Shown: one piece after another, positions 15,312-20,331 of the stretch | Numbering within the stretch: position 1 is the stretch's first letter | Layout: every line of letters starts with the position of its first letter | Source of the DNA: Flavobacteriales bacterium UBA4422 | Lineage (GTDB): Bacteria; Bacteroidota; Bacteroidia; Flavobacteriales_G; Salibacteraceae | Assembly: GCA_002389645.1 (NCBI GenBank) | Contig: DGQE01000008.1 | Coordinates: 1-20,331 of the forward strand | Length of the DNA stretch: 20,331 bases | Direction: 5' to 3' | Position numbers and translations under genes: made by a program | Notes under the pieces: model-generated | Database searches by the model: none | What the model saw: only the letters and a program-made list of their open reading frames with translations | Told to the model about the DNA's origin: nothing

Positions 15312-16063
15312 ACTTTCAGAGGTCTTCCAATAAAATCTTCAACCTTTTTTATCGTTGATTCAAAGGACGTATTTAATTCAATTCGTAATTCTGGGTCGAT
15401 GCTTTCATTTATCGGTCTTGACGCGTTAATATTCTTTCCAGATACTGACACTTCATATTCTTCATCCACACCGAGAAACGAAAAAATCTCTTTCAAACCT
15501 TTCTTAGGTTCTAGGATGAATTCCTCGAAGATCAACACCAAAATTTGATTTGAGGGAAAATAATTTAGATAGCGCTGCAGTTGTTCAGCGTACTGACTTC
15601 TCCCTAAATATGCAAATGGAGCAATCTCTTGTAATTCCTGACGAAGCAACTTGGTTCTACTTTCAGACTCAATTAATGCCTCTTTAAAACTGAGTTCTTC
15701 AAAGCCGTTTTTTCGAGAATGCCAATAATTTGAAAATGCACGATCGGTTGGATTCCGCAGTATGCAAATCAGTTTCATTTCAGGGTTAAATTCCCAGATT
15801 CTTCTTGGAACTTCGACACCAAACAAATAGGAAGTAGAGATCTCACCAACAGCCAAATGATTGGGCAGAACTTCAGAAAAAGTGTTCTTCAGATAGTACT
15901 CCGTACCTTTTTCGAACTCTTTAGATTTTAGAAAAAAGTGAGGTTCTGGTTGCTTGTTTTTGGGGAGGAAAACCCTTGGATGCTCCAGGAGCATCTCGTG
16001 CAATAGTGTTGTTCCTGACCTTGCCGCCCCAATCACTAAAAAATTTGGTGTCGCTTTAGGCAT
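15299..16063 (-). CDS. PAPS-dependent sulfotransferase
   Basis: A 254-residue protein of the classical sulfotransferase family, near the usual length. The 5'-phosphosulfate loop is GAARSGTTLL (12-21) at the very N-terminus, and the 3'-phosphate-binding segment is ILRNPTDRAFSNYWH (101-115) with the expected Arg and Ser. A second conserved strand, ILVLIFEEF, precedes a helix typical of the family. It transfers sulfate from PAPS to a hydroxyl or amine of the glycan or its precursor. It overlaps AsnB by 8 bp upstream and the deacetylase by 13 bp downstream, so it is fully inside the operon. No PAPS-making genes are in the window. Confidence 0.9.
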   Translation of the reverse strand: MPKATPNFLVIGAARSGTTLLHEMLLEHPRVFLPKNKQPEPHFFLKSKEFEKGTEYYLKNTFSEVLPNHLAVGEISTSYLFGVEVPRRIWEFNPEMKLICILRNPTDRAFSNYWHSRKNGFEELSFKEALIESESRTKLLRQELQEIAPFAYLGRSQYAEQLQRYLNYFPSNQILVLIFEEFILEPKKGLKEIFSFLGVDEEYEVSVSGKNINASRPINESIDPELRIELNTSFESTIKKVEDFIGRPLKVWRK

Positions 16064-17954
16064 CTATCTTTTCCCCTTCCAAAAATATTCTACACCACCA
16101 TTCAAAGTTCAGAAAAGACCAAATCAGAAGTCGATGATTAGCCTTACCTTCCATGTGTTCGCGAACAATTGACTTGACGTAATCGGGCTGTACATATTCG
16201 CTCGAAACCGTATCCTTCTTTAAGAGCAAATCTTCGATGTACTTTAGGTTTTCGCCTCGGTACCAACTTTCGTCAGGGGCAGAAAAACCCTGCTTCTTAC
16301 GATCAATTATGGATTTTGGAATAAAATCACCCATCGCCTTTCTAAGTACCGTTTTCCCATCATCAAATTCTCTGTAACGAAGACGAGCTTTTTTAGTGAT
16401 GTTCTCGTCAATTTTCTTCATCTCTTCGAGTTGACCAAGCTTATGCCTTACCGGAATCTTCTGGGCGAAATCCGCCAAATCGTTGTCCAGAAAAGGAAAG
16501 CGCTCTTCTAAGCCATTCGCCATAGAGAGCTTATCCCCTACGAGCAATAAACCGTGTAGGAAGGTTTTAATTTCAAAATAGAGCGAATTTTGGATATGCT
16601 CCTCGGGAGTATCGTATTTCAATTTATCGTTGAATAAAAAGACACGTTCAAAGACTGATCTTGGCTCATTGATATCGGACATATTCGAAAGTGACTTTTC
16701 CGTGAACAAGTTTGTCTTATCCCCATCTTGAACGAGCCTTTGCCAGAAGCTGTAGTATAAGTCGAAGTACTCCTTTCGATCAACCGATTTGAACACGTGG
16801 TAATAGCGCCAAGGATATCCACCGAACAACTCATCACCTCCCGTACCTTGTAAACAGACCTTCACAAATTTTGAGGCCAAACGACTGATGTAATAATTTG
16901 GATAAGACATACCAACACGTAAATCTTCCAAATGCCAAACCACTCGTGGCAAAGACCAGGACAAATCACCAGCATTGATTACTTGTTCGTAATGTTCAGT
17001 TTTAAAATGATTTGCCATCATTTCAGCATCCCGTCGTTCGTCAAAATTCGCCTCTCTACCAGTAACTTCACTCATATCAAAACCACAAGTGAATGTTGAG
17101 AGCCTTGGAACATGTGAGCTAGCAATGGCTGTAATGGAGCCTGAATCCATCCCTCCGGACAAATACGAACCTACCGGAACATCCGAAATCATTTGGCGCT
17201 CTACAGATTGTTTCATCAGTCGTTCCGTCTCAAGAACAGATTCTTGAAAGCTCATGTTCTCATCAACTTTCGAGAAATCATAATCCCACCAGCTCTTGTG
17301 TTTCACTGAAGTCGAATGAACATCCATTCGGACGGTATTCGCCTGTGGTAAGAGGACGACATCCTTAAAGAGCGTCCTATTTCGAAACATATTCTGAAAG
17401 GTGAAATACTCATTCAAAGAATCAAAATCGAGTTGTACTTTAAACTTTGGGTGCTGCATAAAAGCCTTTACCTCTGATGAGAATATCAAGGTGACACCAT
17501 CAAAATAGTAGTACAGTGGCTTAACCCCAAAACGATCCCTAGATAAGTAAAGGGCTTTTTCTTCAACACTCCAAGCGCCAATGGCGAACATGCCATTTAA
17601 GCGCTCGAGAAAATCGATGCCATACCTCGACAATCCTTCCACGATGACTTCAGTATCCGTGGAGGATTGAAACGAATGACCTTGGGCCCTGAGTTCTTCA
17701 CGGAGTTCTTTGTAATTGTAGATGCAACCATTGAAAGTGATGACCCAAGAGCCGTCCCGCGAAGTCATCGGTTGTAAGCCAGCATCACTCAAATCCAATA
17801 TCGCAAGCCGTCTGTGTGCAATGCCTAGATTTCCATCGAGAAACTTACCCTCTCCATCTGGGCCGCGATGTATCAGCGAATCCGTCATCCGCTTGAGAAC
17901 ACCTTCATCTACAGCTTCTCCATTCAGATTAAATACACCTACAATTCCGCACAT
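16056..17954 (-). CDS. asnB: Asparagine synthase-type glutamine amidotransferase
   Basis: 632 residues with the standard two-domain layout. The N-terminal glutaminase begins MCGIVGVF with the nucleophile Cys2, and has HRGPDGEG (29-36). The C-terminal ATP-pyrophosphatase domain has the loop LSGGMDSGS (265-273) and GTGGDELFGGYPWRYY further on. These enzymes activate a carboxylate with ATP and transfer ammonia from glutamine. Inside polysaccharide loci they often amidate a uronic acid or a similar acidic sugar rather than make free asparagine, and its tight linkage here (zero gap to the aminotransferase, 8-bp overlap with the sulfotransferase) favours that role. All visible catalytic residues are present. 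The family is certain; the glycan substrate is inference. Confidence 0.93.
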   Translation of the reverse strand: MCGIVGVFNLNGEAVDEGVLKRMTDSLIHRGPDGEGKFLDGNLGIAHRRLAILDLSDAGLQPMTSRDGSWVITFNGCIYNYKELREELRAQGHSFQSSTDTEVIVEGLSRYGIDFLERLNGMFAIGAWSVEEKALYLSRDRFGVKPLYYYFDGVTLIFSSEVKAFMQHPKFKVQLDFDSLNEYFTFQNMFRNRTLFKDVVLLPQANTVRMDVHSTSVKHKSWWDYDFSKVDENMSFQESVLETERLMKQSVERQMISDVPVGSYLSGGMDSGSITAIASSHVPRLSTFTCGFDMSEVTGREANFDERRDAEMMANHFKTEHYEQVINAGDLSWSLPRVVWHLEDLRVGMSYPNYYISRLASKFVKVCLQGTGGDELFGGYPWRYYHVFKSVDRKEYFDLYYSFWQRLVQDGDKTNLFTEKSLSNMSDINEPRSVFERVFLFNDKLKYDTPEEHIQNSLYFEIKTFLHGLLLVGDKLSMANGLEERFPFLDNDLADFAQKIPVRHKLGQLEEMKKIDENITKKARLRYREFDDGKTVLRKAMGDFIPKSIIDRKKQGFSAPDESWYRGENLKYIEDLLLKKDTVSSEYVQPDYVKSIVREHMEGKANHRLLIWSFLNFEWWCRIFLEGEKIDA

Positions 17955-19088
17955 TTAGATGGATTTCAGCTGTTGCACCACGTACTCATAATCCTCCGAA
18001 CTCATTCGATTGTGCAATGGAATCGCCATACTCAGATCATTGGCCTTTTTAGCCTCTGGGAAATCGTCTGCTGAGATGTCATACTTGTTGGCATAATATC
18101 CTAGCATATGAACGGCATGGGTCCCAGGTCTCGTGGAAATTCCCTTCTCTTCCAGAATTTGCATCAATCTGTTTCGCGTATGCTGAGATATTGACTCATC
18201 GATGCTGCAAACAAAAGACTGCCAGCCGTGCTTCGAGCCTTCGGGTGTAATTGGAGTCTTCAACCAATCCAAATCTTTCAAATTCTCGATGTAGAATTTT
18301 GCCCATTCTTCGCGTTTAGCAATGAAAGCTTCCAACTTTTCAATCTGCACACAGCCAACCGCTCCTTGAAGGTCGGTCATTCGGTAGTTGTAGCCCAGAA
18401 GATTAAATTCAGGGAGGATAAAAGGTTGAGCTCCATGATGGCGCTGTTCCTCCGAAATGGAGGCCCCGTGGTTTCGCATGATTCCAATAGTTTCAGAATA
18501 ATCATCATTTTGAGTGGTCACCATCCCACCTTCTCCAGTTGTAATCGACTTTCTTGGGTGAAAAGAAAAACAGCCCAGATCACCAAGCGCACCAGCGTAT
18601 ACACCTTTGTATTGAGCGCCAGCTGCGCAAGCAGCGTCTTCCACGATTGGGATATCGCCCGCAATTTCTTTGATCCGATCCATGTCGGCACAGAGTCCAA
18701 ACAAATGAACCGCAATGATGGCTTTCGTTTTGTTCGTGATTTTTGACTTTAAAGCCTCTGGGTTCATGTTGAACGTGCTCAAATCAATGTCCACAAAGAC
18801 TGGCTTGGCGCCCATGTATTCGACTACGTTCGCCGTCGAGATCCAAGTAAAGGCTGGAACGATCACTTCGTCTCCAGCTTTAATTCCCAATGCGGCCATA
18901 GCCAAATGAAGCGCTGTGGTTGCACTCGTACATGCAATGGCATGTTTTACTCCATGAATCTCACCGAATCGCTGTTCAAATGCTCGCACTTTCGGACCGC
19001 TGGTAAGCCAACCACTTTCCAAAGGTTCACGAACGGCCAACCACTCCTCCTCACCCGTTACCGGCTGAGAAATTTGAATTTTTCTCAT
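17955..19088 (-). CDS. DegT/DnrJ/EryC1-family PLP sugar aminotransferase
   Basis: 377 residues, full length for the fold-type I sugar aminotransferases. Residues recognised are GWLTSGPKVRAFE (26-38), CTSATTALHLAM (53-64) and VEDAACAAGA (149-158, with the PLP-pyridine Asp151). The Schiff-base lysine is Lys180 in FHPRKSITTGEGGM. The enzyme aminates a 3- or 4-keto nucleotide sugar using glutamate or glutamine. It lies 4 bp after the epimerase/dehydratase gene, which could provide or remodel the keto sugar. It resembles the perosamine/GDP- or UDP-4-keto class but I cannot settle on one. A purine-rich AGGAG lies too close (about 1-2 nt) to the ATG to be a normal ribosome site, so coupling to the upstream gene is more likely. 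Confidence 0.93.
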   Translation of the reverse strand: MRKIQISQPVTGEEEWLAVREPLESGWLTSGPKVRAFEQRFGEIHGVKHAIACTSATTALHLAMAALGIKAGDEVIVPAFTWISTANVVEYMGAKPVFVDIDLSTFNMNPEALKSKITNKTKAIIAVHLFGLCADMDRIKEIAGDIPIVEDAACAAGAQYKGVYAGALGDLGCFSFHPRKSITTGEGGMVTTQNDDYSETIGIMRNHGASISEEQRHHGAQPFILPEFNLLGYNYRMTDLQGAVGCVQIEKLEAFIAKREEWAKFYIENLKDLDWLKTPITPEGSKHGWQSFVCSIDESISQHTRNRLMQILEEKGISTRPGTHAVHMLGYYANKYDISADDFPEAKKANDLSMAIPLHNRMSSEDYEYVVQQLKSI

Positions 19089-19092
19089 TCTC

Positions 19093-20070
19093 CTATTTAT
19101 CTATTCCACTTTCGATTCTCCAGTCGATCAACTTCTGAAGTCCTTCTTCCAAGCTGTATTTGTATTTGAAACTCAATTCCTCTTCAGCCTTTTGACGCGA
19201 GCCTATTCTGTTTTGTACAAACTGACGCGCATCGTCTTCAGCATAAGGTTTGTATTGAACTTTCAGCTGGGAGTCCTTCAGTTTCAAGATGGTTTCACAC
19301 AATTCCTTGATGGAGGTTTGGACTTCAGTACCAACATTGTAATATCCAAGATTCACCTCACTTTTCAACGCCATCACATTCGATCGTGCAACATCTTCAA
19401 CATAGATAAAATCGTAGGCTTGCGAACCATCACCATTGATAACCGGAGTTTCATTCGCTTCAATTTTATTCAACATAATTGGAACTACCCCGGAGTAAAC
19501 CGCATGTTGATCCTGGCCTGGCCCATAGACGTTCATATAGCGCAATCCAACAATGGGAAGCCCATATCGATCGTTGAAGGCAGTGCACATCGCTTCTCCT
19601 GCAATCTTGGTTGCACCATAGAAATTTTTGTTATTGAAGGGGTGTTCTTCCGTCATTGGAACCTGGACGGCATCACCATACACAGAAGCAGAAGAACTGT
19701 ACACAAGTTTCTTCACCTTATGACGGGCACATGCTTCCAGAACATTGAAAGTCCCAGCAATATTCACATCAAAAGCCGTTCTTGGAAAATCTTTGCAATG
19801 CAACAACCACATGGCGGCAAGATGTATGACGTAATCCGCTCCAGCGATTGCTTTGTCTAAAATGTCTAATTCTCGAACATCTCCGCCAAAAGGAAATAAA
19901 GTACATCTCGGATCGTCAAAAACACCCTCTAGATTGTTGGTTTTGCCTCTGCTGAAATTGTCGAAAACGACTACTTCTTTCACTTCCTCTTTTAAAAGTT
20001 CTCGAACGACAAAAGAGCCAATAAAACCTGCCCCACCTATTACCAATACTTTTGAATTCTTTATTTCCAT
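19093..20070 (-). CDS. Extended-SDR NAD-dependent sugar epimerase/dehydratase
   Basis: 325 residues. The NAD-binding Rossmann loop is GGAGFIG (12-18) followed by the acidic FDNFSRG (36-42), which selects NAD(H). Catalytic residues appear as YSSSASVYG (124-132) and the YxxxK motif YGATK (151-155). The later segments GLRYMNVYGPGQ and INGDGSQAYDFIYVEDVA are typical of GalE/WbpP-like UDP-sugar 4-epimerases and related UDP-sugar enzymes. It lies 4 bp before the aminotransferase, and its ATG overlaps the ABC-transporter stop by one base (TAATG), so it is firmly in the operon. Whether it epimerises or dehydrates cannot be decided from the motifs alone. Confidence 0.92.
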   Translation of the reverse strand: MEIKNSKVLVIGGAGFIGSFVVRELLKEEVKEVVVFDNFSRGKTNNLEGVFDDPRCTLFPFGGDVRELDILDKAIAGADYVIHLAAMWLLHCKDFPRTAFDVNIAGTFNVLEACARHKVKKLVYSSSASVYGDAVQVPMTEEHPFNNKNFYGATKIAGEAMCTAFNDRYGLPIVGLRYMNVYGPGQDQHAVYSGVVPIMLNKIEANETPVINGDGSQAYDFIYVEDVARSNVMALKSEVNLGYYNVGTEVQTSIKELCETILKLKDSQLKVQYKPYAEDDARQFVQNRIGSRQKAEEELSFKYKYSLEEGLQKLIDWRIESGIDK

Positions 20071-20331
20071 TATACTACTTCCCTAATCAATTCATCGTAG
20101 GTGTATTCACCCTTAATTATCCCATCTTCCATTTCCAAAATGCGGCTGCAATGCTTCAGGGTACTTACTCGGTGCGCAATGATAACCATTGTTATGTTCT
20201 CGTCTGAAAGCAAACCAATGGAGTCGGTTATCTCCTTCTCCGTTTGATTGTCGAGCGCAGATGTCGCCTCATCGAACAACAAAACTTCGGCTCCGTGATA
20301 CAATGCGCGAGCAATACCCACTCTTTGTCTT
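20070..20331 (-). CDS. ABC transporter ATP-binding domain, C-terminal end (partial)
   Basis: Only the last about 87 residues are inside the window and the gene continues past the right edge. The edge residues RQRVGIARAL are the end of the ABC signature helix. Then come Walker B with the catalytic Glu and D-loop (LLFDEATSALD) and the H-loop His (MVIIAHRVSTL). The ALD..T.. spacing and the short tail fit the half-transporter exporters of the MsbA/PglK type, which flip lipid-linked oligosaccharides. Location at the head of a glycan operon supports a flippase/exporter role, but the membrane domain is not visible. Confidence 0.9.
   Translation of the reverse strand, partial: RQRVGIARALYHGAEVLLFDEATSALDNQTEKEITDSIGLLSDENITMVIIAHRVSTLKHCSRILEMEDGIIKGEYTYDELIREVV

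Noticed and set aside
15153..15548. 131-codon plus-strand frame spanning the deacetylase/sulfotransferase junction
   Set aside because: It is antisense to two convincing overlapping genes and has no start context or recognisable protein pattern.
18228..18746. 172-codon plus-strand frame
   Set aside because: It lies fully antisense to the well-conserved aminotransferase and its translation shows no family features; it is a shadow of high-information coding sequence.
19192..19860. 222-codon plus-strand frame
   Set aside because: It is antisense to the epimerase/dehydratase, whose motifs are all intact on the minus strand. Long antisense frames are common opposite such genes.
1..20331. CRISPR array, tRNA, rRNA, toxin-antitoxin or phage-defence genes
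   Set aside because: No spaced direct repeats, no cloverleaf-like sequences noticed, and all intact genes have plausible glycan-biosynthesis roles.

Overview
This window is an interior piece of a cell-surface polysaccharide (O-antigen or capsule type) biosynthesis locus. Almost every gene is on the minus strand, so transcription runs from high to low coordinates. The organism is probably a member of the Bacteroidota. The grounds are indirect: low-to-moderate GC, mostly weak or absent Shine-Dalgarno sequences, tightly overlapping ORFs and the gene families present. I cannot place it more finely from sequence alone.

Layout, in transcription order. (1) 20331-16056: the C-terminal end of an ABC exporter/flippase, an extended-SDR sugar epimerase/dehydratase, a DegT-type aminotransferase and an AsnB-type amidotransferase. 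(2) 16063-12080: a sulfotransferase, a NodB-like deacetylase, a sugar formyltransferase and a polytopic GT-C/polymerase-like membrane protein, all overlapping or abutting. (3) 12017-9557, inverted onto the plus strand: an MBOAT O-acyltransferase and its SGNH-like partner, together carrying two in-frame stops and one frameshift. (4) 9527-7168: a GT4 glycosyltransferase, a second glycosyltransferase cut short by an IS3-family transposase fragment, and directly beyond that what looks like the last 48 codons of a TagD-like nucleotidyltransferase. (5) 7092-2829: a candidate capsule/sialyltransferase-like glycosyltransferase, an SpsF-like cytidylyltransferase, a NANS-like nonulosonate synthase, a TylF-like methyltransferase and a KdsC/Kdn-9-phosphatase-like HAD phosphatase. 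The last four are joined by 4-bp ATGA overlaps. (6) 2841-133: the wreck of an acyltransferase-3 gene, about 0.6 kb with no recognisable gene, and a 560-residue polytopic membrane protein.

How the parts fit. The intact genes can make and decorate an acidic glycan. The group 5 cassette should make a CMP-activated nonulosonic acid through a 9-phosphate intermediate (Kdn- or Neu5Ac-9-P style), with a methyltransferase built into the operon. The deacetylase/formyltransferase pair could turn an N-acetyl into an N-formyl group. A sulfotransferase and an amidotransferase add further options.

The most notable pattern is decay. Both O-acylation routes visible here (acyltransferase-3 and MBOAT/SGNH) are broken, by different kinds of lesion. 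Two further genes are cut at an IS remnant. The region from about 7.1 to 12 kb and the 3' end at about 2.2-2.85 kb look like recombination scars in a locus that is being remodelled. No CRISPR array, tRNA, rRNA or recognisable defence system was seen.
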